Below are positions 51,901 to 63,718 of a stretch of DNA of 64,000 nt, one piece after another. Origin of the DNA: Branchiostoma floridae (lineage: Eukaryota > Chordata > Leptocardii > Amphioxiformes > Branchiostomatidae). How positions within the stretch are numbered: position 1 is the first letter of the stretch; the number at the start of each line of letters is the position of its first letter. The notes under the pieces were generated by a model. That model was not told the origin of the DNA and ran no database searches. It saw only the letters and a program-made list of their open reading frames with translations. Where the stretch lies: positions 12,551,434 to 12,615,433 of the forward strand of contig NC_049989.1 in assembly GCF_000003815.2 (NCBI RefSeq). The letters run 5' to 3'. A program made the position numbers and the translations under genes.

Positions 51901-53660
51901 AAGAGCACCTGTGTTAACCTGCTGGAACACTTCTATGAGACCATGTCAGGCCAGGTGCTGCTAGATGGTAACCCCATCATGGCGTATGATCACAAGTTTC
52001 TACACAGAATGGTGAGGTCATTTTTAACTTGTCTGACTGTTTTCCCTTCAGTATTAAGATATTATGTGTAAGTTTTAACATTGGCCAGGTAAATTGTAGC
52101 TTTTGGGAATGAAAAGTATAAAGTAATCTTTCTCACCAAGTGACATTGTTGCGATCGTCTCAGAATTCAACAGACCGTACTAAAGTCAAATTTTACAAAA
52201 AATGATTGATATTGCCCTGCACAATGTTGGTAAATTTGCCAACAAAGACTTGTGCTAGCTCTAACGTTAAAGGCACACGTACCTTTCTCTACCGCCAAAA
52301 TAATCCTGTCGGGAACTCCAAATGCTTGCAAACTACGATGTAAAAAACTCGACACTGGGTGAGATGCGGCCGCCGTATAGTCGCAATAGGCAGTGTTTCT
52401 GTATCCACAGAACCGGAATCTGTGTGTTATGGCGTCATAATCAACATGGAACGGGGCCTTCTGATTGGTGCGCAGCGCCTAGCTTTATGATAATACAAAA
52501 TATGATATAATGCTCCAACAATACCTAGCCTTACAAATGATATCGTTTTCAGATTTCATTGGTTGGACAAGAGCCGGTGCTGTTTGCCCGCTCCATCAAG
52601 GACAACATCTCCTATGCCCTGGACAACTGCAGCTTGGAGGAGGTGCAGCGCGTTGCCAGGCAGGCCAACGCCCATCAGTTCATCACGGAGCTGCCCGAGG
52701 GGTACGAGACGGAGACTGGGGAGAAGGGGATGCAGCTGTCCGGGGGGCAGAAGCAGAGGGTGGCGATCGCCCGGGCGCTGATCAGGAAACCAGCGGTGCT
52801 GCTACTGGACGAGGCCACCAGTGCTTTAGATGCTGAGAGTGAACACTTAGTGAGTTATTAGTTAAATCTATTGAATTTAGTGTTTGATAGATCATGTTTT
52901 CAGGCGTATAAAGATGAAATTCCATATTAGCATCTAAGCGTGTTGGTATAATAAGTTTTTAGCTGTCATTCACCACAAGAAATCGACCTTCAACAGGAGT
53001 GGTGATTCAATTACTCTGAGCACGTGACATAAAGAATCGTAGATGCCTGGCAAGTGGTATCAGCCTCTGTCTCTGTTAAGTGTCGGCTGGTGTGCTGTGA
53101 TGTAGATGGCCTCCTTTACTCGCGAAGTAATCCGGTTCAGTATCTTATGTGAAACTTTATCATTATGATAATGATATTAAGTGTTCTAAGACTTATAGTC
53201 TAGAAAAACATAAAAGGGTCTCTGGTAGACAATACTAAGATCTAAGATATAGTTGCCATATGTATTTTGATTTGAGCGCTTCATGTTAAATGTGTTCCTT
53301 CAGGTACAGCAAGCCATCAACAACCTGCACGGACACACGGTCATCGTGATCGCCCACCGCCTGAGCACCGTGGAGAAGGCTGACCGCATCATCGTCATCG
53401 ACAAAGGGACCGTGGTGGAGCAGGGGCGGCACGGGGAGCTGATGCAGCAGGACGGGCTGTACGCCAAACTGGTACAGCGACAGTTGTTAGGGCAGGATGA
53501 CAAGGAAAACAACAGTGAAGCAGAGAAGGATGAGATAGACAAGAGGCCAAACAGCCTGTATGGGTCGATGAAAGCCGGTCGTGTCCGATTGAAAAGTAGT
53601 TCGAGTGATTCGGGCTCAGATTCAGACAGTTCTGTATCAAGTGTAGAAATAAAAGTTTAA
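45932..53660 (+). CDS. ABCB9: ABCB9/TAP-like half ABC transporter, paralogue A, 11 coding exons
   Basis: Homodimer-forming half transporter; ABCB9 (TAPL) moves peptides from cytosol into lysosomes using ATP. Exons 45932-46580, 47108-47222, 48092-48222, 48364-48569, 49009-49130, 49713-49788, 50286-50414, 51216-51404, 51838-52011, 52553-52849, 53304-53660; phases sum to 814 aa (human ABCB9 is 766). Order: an extra N-terminal membrane domain (TMD0, about 1-150, hydrophobic segments such as [18 protein letters not shown]), a charged linker with [10 protein letters not shown], a six-helix core ([26 protein letters not shown]), then the ATP-binding domain with Walker [11 protein letters not shown]-loop VGQEP, signature LSGGQKQR, Walker [11 protein letters not shown]-loop SALDAES and H-loop IAHRLS. 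A 60-residue Ser/Asp-rich tail ends VEIKV. Confidence 0.93.
47299..47718. mobile_element. TAGGGGTGGGCACTACC element, copy 3
   Basis: Flanked by GTCAGGGG at 47291-47298 and 47719-47726. The inverted right end is TACCCACCTCTA. In an intron of the first ABC gene. Confidence 0.85.
48649..48916. mobile_element. CAGGGCTCGAAAT element, CCTGCA core, copy 3
   Basis: Termini CAGGGCTCGAAATT and TATTTCGAGCCTTG. Flanks ACTAA and ACTAT differ at one of five bases. Located in an intron of the first ABC gene. Confidence 0.75.
49401..49497. mobile_element. TAGCCTAG foldback element, 97 bp
   Basis: Arms TAGTATCCAGCCGTATTATA and its inverse. CAAACAGAC is perfect at 49392-49400 and 49498-49506. In an intron of the first ABC gene. 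Confidence 0.82.
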
Positions 53661-53905
53661 GTAGAAGCAAGAGGGGAGATTTAGTATTTTATCTCAAATT
53701 TAGTCTAATATATCATCATTATATATTATTGAAGATATACAACACCAAAATTTGCTTGCCTCGAATTTTCAGTCACACTTCCGTCGACCTTCTTCAGGAG
53801 TAATGATTCAGTTACTCTGATCATGTGACTTAGAGACACGTGACTTGACTAACGAATCATAAATGACTGAGACGGGGGCCGATATCGCTTACCAGGCATC
53901 GGCGA
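52975..53905. repeat. Two copies of a LINE/PLE-like tail (about 52983-53095 and 53765-53905)
   Basis: CGACCTTCTTCAGGAGTAAT ... ATTCAGTTACTCTGA in the 3' flank at 53785 resembles CGACCTTCAACAGGAGT at 52983 in the last intron of the first ABC gene. A second block (GATGCCTGGCAAG...) is inverted between the two. CCTGAAGAAGGTCGACGG on the minus strand is reminiscent of retroelement 3' tails; the assignment is tentative. Confidence 0.45.
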
Positions 53906-56225
53906 CGGTGTTGTATGACAGTGGAAAATCTACGATATGGATTACATCAACACAGATGAGCTTTCATGCTTATCATGATATATTCTTTTACTACTTCTCA
54001 AGTTAACATTACAGTTTGCCCATAATGAGATTGATGTTATTTATGGTGTTAGTTATGGTGATCTATTTATTCATATTTGGTGGACAGTGCCCTTTTATCT
54101 GCACCATTGCCCATGATGAGATTTGTTTAGGTGATCTATTTATTCATATTTGCAAGATGTGCAATCATTTTATCTTAGACAGACCATTCAATCTTAATAA
54201 GGCTAATAGTATGTTGATTTGACTCTATGGATGGCATACTCTGGGAACCCCCAAATTGATGCAAGCATGCCAGAGAAAAAGTTTCACAGAAAATACTTAC
54301 CTTCTTGGGCAAAATTGACAAATAACTTAAGTCAACACACAGAGCATGGTATACAGAACACATTTTTGCTCTTTCACATCTTTTTTGACTTTGGGGTTGA
54401 CTTTGGCATTCTACGATATTCTTATCCAATATCCTATTTCTACCAACCTGATAAAACTATTTTTGGACATCATTAATAAACATTATCCATTTTCGTTTTT
54501 AGGGGGGCAATTTTACGCATATGTACATAATTTTGCAGCTGCTGTATATCATTTACAGTTAAGTTTGGTTGAAACAGATAAAAATTGATGCGGGTGGGAA
54601 TGTCATCCATATACTCAAATCAACACAGTCCAACATAAAATCTTGAATGACCCAGTTTATCATGTGCCTATTTTGTGTAGATTGAAAGACTTGTCTAGTT
54701 TTTATTTTGTTGCTTAAAAGGAGCTGTAGTATTTGTAACTTGAGCTTGGCTAGCCCACAATGTCCTTGTCCATGACTAGCACCAATTGTAAGGGCTGGAC
54801 AAGTTCTCTAGTTTGTATACTTTTGTGTTAATGGAGCTGAAGTCTTTGTAACTTGGCTAGCCCACAATGTCCTTATTTTCATAGAGAGTCTTATATTATA
54901 TAGTGCCAGTATTACGCATATATATATACATGTCAGAATAGAGACTCCAATACTGTAGAATCGGCAATTCTGTTGGTAGAGATCACAATTGAAACTCTGA
55001 TTGGGATCTCAACCAGTAGAATCGCCGATTAGACCAAGTGGGAGTCTCTACCCTGACATAATCGGATATAAATAGTTGTGGCCCATTTAATGTTACATCT
55101 AAGAACACGAAACCTTTGTTTATTACCACACTTTTTCTTATATCGGAAAAAAATTTTATTAGATGCCTTACGGTGCTTGTCTGTACCTTAATTCTGATTT
55201 TTTTTTCCTGAATAAAGTTTTCTGACAGTGACTGACTTTAGCATATACACCTTTGATTTACATGATTACCATGGTAACAATAGCAAATGGTGGATTAGTG
55301 ACAAAATAAGGATTTGATAATGATACATTGCAGCAAACCGTCTGGTCAGACTTTCATTCTGATAAAGACATCCTGTTTTGAGAATAGGATATCTTTGCCT
55401 GATATCAGTCCATAAGTCTATATGAAAAGAGAAAAAAATTAAAAACTTTAGTAATTCCTGAAACTGTATGATTGTATGAATGACAAAGTTCAAAATTTCT
55501 TAAATTAATTTGGATTTTACATTTGATATCCTCATGTGCACTTTAAAGCAATATTGTTAGATGCCGCCCAGTCTTCAATAGAGTCATCTTGTACAAAACT
55601 TAACCATTTTTTTGAGGTAATATAGTTGTTTCCTATTTACAAAGTACCTGGTAACATATGTCGGACGATAGTGGCATACATGCTCGCAATATGAGGGCAT
55701 TCCTGCCGTACAGTTTCGGAAAATGCTGTCTTTGTTGGTGGTTGGTTCTTTTGTAGCCTGCTTTCATTAAATAAAATCATATGACTATCCAGTCTGGCCC
55801 GAACACACCAAGCTGCCTCAATTTTTCCACTTTACGGAATGGACAGGATTTTCCGAAAACCCTTATGACTGTGACGTAAGTAGTTCTGACCATGTAGCAC
55901 TGTCCGAACCGCCAGGAAAACGACATCTTGCGTGAGATGTTCCCAGTTCTGAGAAGCCTGAACTGGCTGCTCGTTACCTTTTAATATCATATATATTTTT
56001 CGTTCCCGAAAGCTGCCCGGGCCCGGGCCCGTGTCCGATAGTATTATCCTAATCTCCAAGCAGATCCTAATATAGCATAAGATAGTATCAAACGCTGGCA
56101 GAGCAATAAAGCCGGCCTAGGCGTGTGTTCATCTACCGGATGATTATGATCATACCGCAGCCAAACACAATCATAGGCCGGCTTTATTCCTCTGCCAGCG
56201 TTTGCTACCGCAGGATCTACTACCA
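53661..56225. other. Tail-to-tail intergenic region between the two ABCB9-like genes
   Basis: It probably holds the 3' UTR of paralogue A, with AATAAA at 55211-55216 as a candidate end, and the 3' UTR of paralogue B on the other strand. 56090-56122 and 56175-56204 are inverted arms (CAAACGCTGGCAGAG... / ...CTCTGCCAGCGTTTG) immediately downstream of the paralogue B stop. A compact palindromic pair also occurs at about 54940-55050 (GTCAGAATAGAGACTCC ... GGAGTCTCTACCCTGAC). No coding exon seen. Confidence 0.6.
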
Positions 56226-59200
56226 CTATCCAGGCTTGTCCAGCCCTAACAACTGTCTTCTCGCCATCTTGGCGTACAGCCCNNNNNNNNNNNNNNNNNN
56301 NNNNNNNNNNNNNNNNNNNNNNNNNNNNNNNNNNNNNNNNNNNNNNNNNNNNNNNNNNNNNNNNNNNNNNNNNNNNNNNNNNCATCAGCTCCCCGTGCGG
56401 CCCCTGCTCCACCACGGTCCCCTGGTCGATGACGATGATGCGGTCAGCTTTCTCCACGGTGCTCAGGCGGTGGGCGATCACGATGACCGTGTGTCCGTGC
56501 AGGTTTTCAATTGTCTGTTGGACCTGGAGCAGGAAGTCCTTTATTTTAGTATAATACTAATAGCTTTTTTTTTTCATTTGGAAAATTTGTTCAACCAGAC
56601 CAAATCAAGCTCATCATTAAATGAAAAGATCTCTTGGTAATTTGGTACACTTCATTTCATGGGTGAGTCGAATGCAAAGTTATTTCTCTTCTACTCTTGT
56701 AGCTACCTGCTCCTATGATCCAGTACCCATCGATATCATTGAACTGAGATATACATCGTTCTAACGGATTAGGCAAGAAAGTCCCCCATTTTATAGCTTA
56801 TTGTAAACTGTTTAAGGTAAATCATGCAACTCACAATTTGCTCACTCTCAGCATCTAAAGCACTGGTGGCCTCATCCAGTAGCAGCACCGCTGGTTTCCT
56901 GATCAGCGCCCGGGCGATCGCCACCCTCTGCTTCTGCCCCCCAGACAGCTGCATCCCCTTCTCCCCAGTCTCCGTCTTGTACCTCTCGGGCAGCTCCGTG
57001 ATGAACTGATGGGCGTTGGCCTGCCTAGCAACGTGCTGCACCTCCTCCAAGCTGCAGTTGTCCAGGGCATAGGAGATGTTGTCCTTGATGGAGCGGGCAA
57101 ACAGCACCGGCTCTTGTCCGACCAAAGCTACCTAAAACAACACCAATTTCAGGTTTACACTGTCGCCATTTTGATCTCAGATAGTAAATGTTGAGTTCTG
57201 AAGTGCTGATAATCATAAACCATTCACTGAGACCCATGAAATCGTAGGGGGAATAAAACACAGGGAGTGTAAATTCTATACAGATCTCACCTTTCGATGT
57301 AGAAACTTGTGATCATACGCCATGATGGGGTTACCATCTAGCAGCACCTGGCCTGACATGGTCTCATAGAAGCGTTCCAGCAGGTTAACACAAGTGCTCT
57401 TCCCACTGCCGTTTGGGCCAACCAGGGCAACAACTTCGCCTGGAGACACCTTGAAGGAAAGATCCTTGCACAGAAAACAGAAATAAAGAATGAAAGTCTG
57501 CTTCACCTTTTAATTCGCACTCGAATAACTTCTATAAACGCACCCATCAAACGTCACGTACTCCTATTTCGTCTTTATATGTAGGGGTAGTTGAAATAAA
57601 ACTTAACATAATATTCCTAGTTCATTACATCGATTTTGTCATCGTATTATGCCCATTTCTCCCCAAACATACTAAAAACCTCATCAAAACAAATTCCCTG
57701 GGGAATACCAAGATGATACTGCTACACATGCGTGGAAAAAATTCCTCGCATTCCTACGAAATTTTGGGAATTCTTGTCAAACGGACGCACACTATATTAG
57801 GCTCGCCCCTGGGGCGTCGCCAAAAATATACATAAATATAAAATAATATGTCTCCACTTTTTGGAGCCGCATGCAAGTACAAAATCAACGACATTGTGTC
57901 ATATATCACCTTCAAAACTTGCGCGCTCTTTCGGGATGGGTAGCAAAAGGACACGTTCCTGAACTCTACTTGTCCTTCAGGTTTCGGAGGTGCCATCTGA
58001 CCGCTGTTTTCAATTTCTGGCTTGCGTTCTATGTATTCCAACACTGTCTTTGACGCTCCGACAGCTACCATCAGCTGGACGTAGACGTCAGTCATCTTCT
58101 GTCGTGAATGAAGAAGCAAACAACATGTAAGCAAGAGTTGTGACTTCCATTAAACACAGAACTAACTTACAGCTTATTGTCTCACGATTGACCTTACCAA
58201 TAGCGTACAAATACCGTATGCAGAACATGTAATGCGTATAAGTAACCAACTGGCCACAGACTACTAGCAATTAATGTATCATTAGTCATTTGTCACATAT
58301 ATTAGACCTCAGAACCAGTAAACAACTGTTAAACTCAACATGATACAGTAGAAGTGGCTTAATTGCTCACCCAATTTGCCAGCGAATTCCGTGCAATTAT
58401 CCGGCGTGTGCGATAATTCGAAGTTACCGAGTTGGACCAAACCGCCACGGGATTTGGGTATTCCGTGCAATTGACCGAAGTGTGCGTTTATCCGATGTGT
58501 AATTAACTGGCTTCCACTGTATTTGATAAACACCGTTTTGTCTATACTTGTTTGAATGTATAGATGCTAAAGTAAAGACCTTGCCAGTACTGTGCCAAAG
58601 TCGCTGTACATTCATTATGTCAACGAAGATTACTATTTATCAGTTGGACAACGTTATCCTACCTCCAAGGCGTCCCTGAGATGGCTCTGATACAGTATAA
58701 AGGACACCAGGTTCCCTCCTGTTAGCTTCTTCAGAATCACAAGATGGCCGCCGTAGTACAAGGTCAACACAAGTTGGACAAGGGCGAAGAGCTGGACGTA
58801 GCAAAATGTCTCATTTCAAGTTTGCTCCTCGTTTTCTTAGACATACCCCATCTTGATTAACACAATTACTTGTTCCATTGTTGATGTTTAGATATGGCAG
58901 TTTTGTTTGTTACATGTCAAGGATGTCAAATAATTGAACTAGATTGCAGCGACAATGCCTGTATAGTCTTATAGTACATCAAAGTGCGTTGTGTTAACTT
59001 GTGTACCATCGTCTACTTAGATTTAGGCCGATGATTACGAGTGTACATGTGAGGTACATGTACATCATAACGGTTATTTCAAACACCTTTAGCCAAATAC
59101 TGCAAATGCAGAAACTTTCGCAGTGGTTTAATGTTCACGTTTTTCGTTGTGGCCGCTTCACCGCGAACTCCAAACCAAGGCGAACATTTCTCCATAGCAG

Positions 59201-62200
59201 TAAAAGACTACAGTGCATGGTGCTACCGCGAACTTAGGCCATCGCGAAAAGTTCATTTTCCCACTACCGCGAAATTAAATCCCCGCGAACTTAGATGCAT
59301 TTACAGTATTACATGTCAATGTGAAGCACAAAAATGTTATTAGTACTTATACTCACATGCTCGATGGTGAGGAAGCTGCCTAACAGAAATGCCTCTCTAA
59401 AGACCAGCTTGTAGACATCCAGGAGTCTCCCACTAGGGGACAAACAAGTGTTTGTTAGAAACTTGAGTAAATTCCGTCTGTTACAGAAATGGCTATCCTC
59501 GTTGACAGTAGACTATGCTGTCCTCCAAGTATGTCATATTCAGGTGTGTATACAAAACAAACGCACATACAATCACAAGAACAACCTCACCTCACCGGTC
59601 CCATAGAATCAAAGGGGTAGCAATGTCATCAACACAAGAACACCAGTCGCGACATAAGAAGGTGATTTAAGAAGTACAAATTTCCAAAGTTTTTGTAGCC
59701 AACCTGTATCTCTCACACTCTTTATCTTCATTTGCAAAGCTGCGGACTGTCCTCATGTTGGCGTAAGTCTCCTCAGCTACGTCGTTGGCCTTGGCAAAGG
59801 ACGTTTGTATTTCCTTGGCCACTTTCTGTACGTAAAATGTAATGCGCATGATTTTAAGCCACAGGGGTCACAAACTGTATAAGATGACGGATCTCACTCC
59901 GGCAAACATAAGCACAAACGCAATCAAAGGCTTTATCAGATGCATGTATAGTAGAAGTGAGTTAATTGCACACCGGATAATCGCACACTTCTGTTAATTG
60001 AACGAAATCCCCAAATCCCATGGTGGTGCGGTCCAGCTTGATAACTTCGCTTTGTTGCACCATTCGGATAATTGCACGAAATACACTGGGAAACGGTTTC
60101 TGCAATTATGCGGCTTCCACTGTATTTGTCAAATGTCATAGGCAAACAGTCATCAAAATACCAGTATAAACTCCTAGTAGGTCTCACATTAAATCGTTGC
60201 TTATGTTATGACCGCTCTTTTCCTTTCATCGCAGATCTAACGTTATATTCGTAAGCATCCATAAAGTACACGGTGTATTGAATTCACCTTTAAACATCTG
60301 CCGTACATCTTAGCAACCAAGGCGATGACAGGAAACAGGAGGAGGGTGAGGATGGACAGCCGCCACGACAACTTGAACATGAACCCTACGGTAAGGACCA
60401 CTCGCACCACGGTAGCACAAAACACCTTCAAGTTCATGATGAGCATTTCTGTACTGGTGGTTGTGTCGGAGTTCAGACGAGACGTCATTTCACCTAGGAG
60501 AATAGAAAATAATGTATGAAGCAAACGTGCCACCGAATCTACAGAGTTGCTCTGCACACTAAGGCCACCTTCTTTACACAAGCCAAAAAGTCGTCGACCG
60601 CAAAAGATTTTTCACCAGGCAACTGTCAAAATACCTTGAGATTTTTGCGAAGCATCTCAAGATTGTTTTTTAAAACCTCTCAAGATCAAGTCAAAGCACC
60701 TCAAGATTTACTACAAAATCTCAAGATTTTTGGGATGAATCTCAATTTCTTTCTATTTTCAACGAACGTTGAAGACCCCCACTGGAGGTCATTATGACCC
60801 TTTTAGTACCGGTATACCAAAAAAGTTTCTCACAAAATATCAGATTTGTAAATTTAAGCCTTATAAGGCCACAAGCATTAGACAAGTCCAAAGTGCTCTT
60901 CTCGGTCTTTGCCCTGTCTCTCCAAATGAACAAAGTCAATGACCTGGACCAGCTGACGGCTGTCACCATTGGTGTTTGATTACATTATGCAGTAAGTGGC
61001 AGGACAGGGTTGGAGGGGCTGGTCACCAAATACAGTACAAGCGCCTATTTGCCAGTGAGTTTCGTGCAATTATCCGACTGGTGCAATAATGCGAAGTTAT
61101 CTAGCTGGACCGCACCGAATTGGGATTTTGGAATTCCGTGCAGTTAACAGAAGTGTGCGTTTTACCGTTGTGTAATTAAGTGGCGTCTACTTGTATATAT
61201 TCGAATAACAGAGCAACAATTTGTTAGGCTAGACCCCGTGATGGCATAACGTGTTTGCTTGAAATGTTATCTTTTACTACAACATGCACTAACTAGTCAT
61301 ACAGTAAAGCTGGGTGCATTTAAACCTATCCCATGTGAAACAATCGTGATTTGTATCAAGATACGAAACCATAATATTTTTTACCGGTTTTGACGCTGTC
61401 GAAGAAGCCGATCTCCTGACGGGTGATGGACCGGAACAGCAGGTTTCGGACCCGGATGTTCAACTTCATCATGGTGACTTGAAACAGCCCAGTGCGCATG
61501 CCATCAAAAAGTGAGCTACAGATCACAGAGCAATGATTACGCGTTTCATTCGTTAAACCAATCAAATTTCCTTCCAATTATCTTCACAACAATGCTACCT
61601 GATTGTATGTGTTAATCTTCATTATGAATGGTGTATCACATATGAAAGAAATAAAGTCGGATTTGCCATGTACGTCGATGTAGGTTAGACATCCAGGTAA
61701 TACGCCAAAAAGTAGTTACTCATTACAAACAACTGGATATGTTTTTGGAAACGGTCAGACGTTTCAACTGCTATCCCGCAGTTTCCGACTCGGTGACACT
61801 GAAGAGATCTTGTTTGAGAGAATTTATATATCCTAGCTGTGAATTGAAATGTAAAAGAGATCTAGTTGAAGATTTGCCAGGTGTTTTTAAAAATACATCA
61901 CATCTTAAACATGCTGGTCAAACAAACCTGAATATACAAATCAAATCTTTATTGAGACACGACAAAAGTACAGCGATAATAATAACGTATACGACAAACC
62001 CTTAATGCAAAAATCATTATATAGTATTACATTTGTATTAGAATTTGTTCTTACGTAAAGGCTATCAGAAGGCACATGGTGACGATGGCGTGGGTGAAGT
62101 TATCCTGAGACGTTTCTATTTTGGCTATCCCGTCAATCACCTGGCCTGTGTAGAATGGAAGGAAGGTATCACCTGGAAGAGAAAGTCAGGAAAGAGTTTT

Positions 62201-63718
62201 TAAAATGCCCCTGCTGTCCCAAAATTAGCCGCCAGGGGGCCCAAACTTGTGTCACTTATTCCTGAGCACAAGAGCTATCTAACACCCTAAAATCGTGACC
62301 ATAGCTTGTTCAGAACACGAGATAGCAAACCCGGAAGTTGTGCTGCAGTACCTAGGGAAGCTGCTAGGGGGCCCAAAATCTAATCATTTTTAGCTTTTAT
62401 CACACACTACCAACACACCAAGCATGAAACCAATTCACCCAGCCGTTCTTGAGTTATCTTTTTAACACATAGACAGACAGACAGACAAACGCAGGGTAAA
62501 ATATAACCACTGTGACATTTCATGGATTTGTATTTTTTGTATTTTGAGGTCCGACTGGGCACCATTTTGAATTCAAGTCGGACTTAAAATGAACCCAGGA
62601 TCTGATAAGGAATAGACGCCGTGACCTACCCGTGGGAAGCACTGAGGGTTAGCCCCGGTATTTGGCAGTCCACCGGGACAAGTTTGTGGTTTTAGAGCCT
62701 GGCCGGGTCTAACGCTAGTTCACCTTTATTTGGAGGTAACCTATATCCGTCGTTTTTAAAACATTGTATTTTGGGGTATTTCAAATTGTAATATTTTGAT
62801 AATGTTTCAATTTAATACCACAGTTCGACCACTTGATATTCCTAAATACCCTGTTTTTAAAAGTAACGGATATAGGTGACCCCCGGATAAAGGTGAACTA
62901 GCGTTACATTCCCGACGGACACCGACGCAGTTGGGACCTTAGCCTTACCCGTACAGCTTTGTCATATCTTCCCAGTCATGGAGATGTAAACATCACTGGA
63001 CATATATTAAAATGCTGTATTCTCTTTATTTGGGACACACTCAGACAAACAGAGACAGACCTAGACATAGAAGCCCAAAGTAACACTGTTACTCTTTTGG
63101 ACACTTACTGACAGCGCCTCCAATCAGGAAAGTCGTCGCTGCAAGAAAGTACGGTATCACAGGCTTCGCGTAAAAGAACAGTCTCTTCATCGTAGAAAAA
63201 ATCGATTTGTTTGTCGCTTCACTTCTCAGTAGGCTTTCCTTCTCCTCAAAAGTACCTTCCTCCGAGTTTATACTTCTGTAAGACTGAGTACTGATTCTTG
63301 ATAGTAAGGTCCAGTTTAGGTAGAACACTGCACATCCGACGATACTGCCGACAAAGACACCCCAGAACCAGGGTTTGTGAGGAAACTCGACTTGTTTTTC
63401 TGAATACAGCAAAATCTTGACAAGGCTGTACGCACACATAGCAGCTGGTAAGACTCCGACCCACGACCTTGACAGCTTCAGCCTTGGAACAGCATCTCTG
63501 GCGTTGAACAGCACGGACAGGACAGCTCCAAACGTCACACATCCTCTCAGCATCCCGAATATGCAAATGTCCATCAGAGACGTGAAGATGCTGAAGAAGC
63601 TGATGTCGTGCGTGAACTTGTGGAGATCCGCACCGTTCATGTACAGGATGGTGTTGGTGGCGACGTCGGTCAGGGACAGCAGTACGACAGCAGCGGTGGT
63701 CCTTAGCTTTCCCGCCAT
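56226..63718 (-). CDS. ABCB9: ABCB9/TAP-like half ABC transporter, paralogue B, last exon interrupted by an assembly gap
   Basis: Exons on the minus strand: 63718-63109, 62172-62055, 61515-61385, 60493-60288, 59825-59704, 59432-59357, 58791-58663, 58098-57910, 57464-57291, 57131-56835, 56523-56226 (100 N at 56283-56382). Nine of the ten complete exons other than the first have lengths and phases identical or within 3 nt of paralogue A. 749 residues are visible. TMD0 ([19 protein letters not shown]...), linker, six-helix core and a full ATP-binding domain are present: Walker [10 protein letters not shown] (Asn where A has Ser), [27 protein letters not shown]. It stops at ...QLLGLDKPG, without A's long acidic-serine tail. 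One acceptor is unusual: GCAAG before 57464. A TTCACAG acceptor just upstream of the ATG implies a 5' non-coding exon beyond 63730. Confidence 0.92.
56283..56382. other. Assembly gap (100 N) in the last exon of ABC paralogue B
   Basis: Codon boundaries coincide with both gap edges. Before the gap the protein ends HGELM and after it resumes GLYAK. In paralogue A these are separated by only three residues, so the true gap may be as small as 9 bp. Confidence 0.75.
58344..58521. mobile_element. TACAGTAGAAGTGGCTTAAT MITE, copy 2
   Basis: Ends TACAGTAGAAGTGGCTTAAT and TTAACTGGCTTCCACTGTA; TA duplication likely. In an intron of the second ABC gene. Confidence 0.78.
59098..59308. mobile_element. TACTGCAAATGCA MITE, copy 5
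   Basis: Same family, in an intron of the second ABC gene; ends ATGCATTTACAGTA. Confidence 0.83.
59947..60124. mobile_element. TATAGTAGAAGTGAGTTAAT MITE, copy 3
   Basis: Same family as 58344-58521 in opposite orientation, ending TGCGGCTTCCACTGTA. Confidence 0.78.
61031..61195. mobile_element. TACAGTACAAGCGCCTATTT MITE, copy 4
   Basis: Diverged copy of the same family, ending AATTAAGTGGCGTCTACTTGTA. Confidence 0.7.
62710..62906. mobile_element. GCTAGTTCACCTTTATT MITE copy
   Basis: Termini TAACGCTAGTTCACC and GGTGAACTAGCGTTA form a nearly perfect inverted repeat. It lies in intron 1 of the second ABC gene. Confidence 0.78.

Noticed and set aside
56125-56640. A plus-strand frame across the second gap
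   Set aside because: It is the antisense shadow of the last exon of ABC paralogue B.
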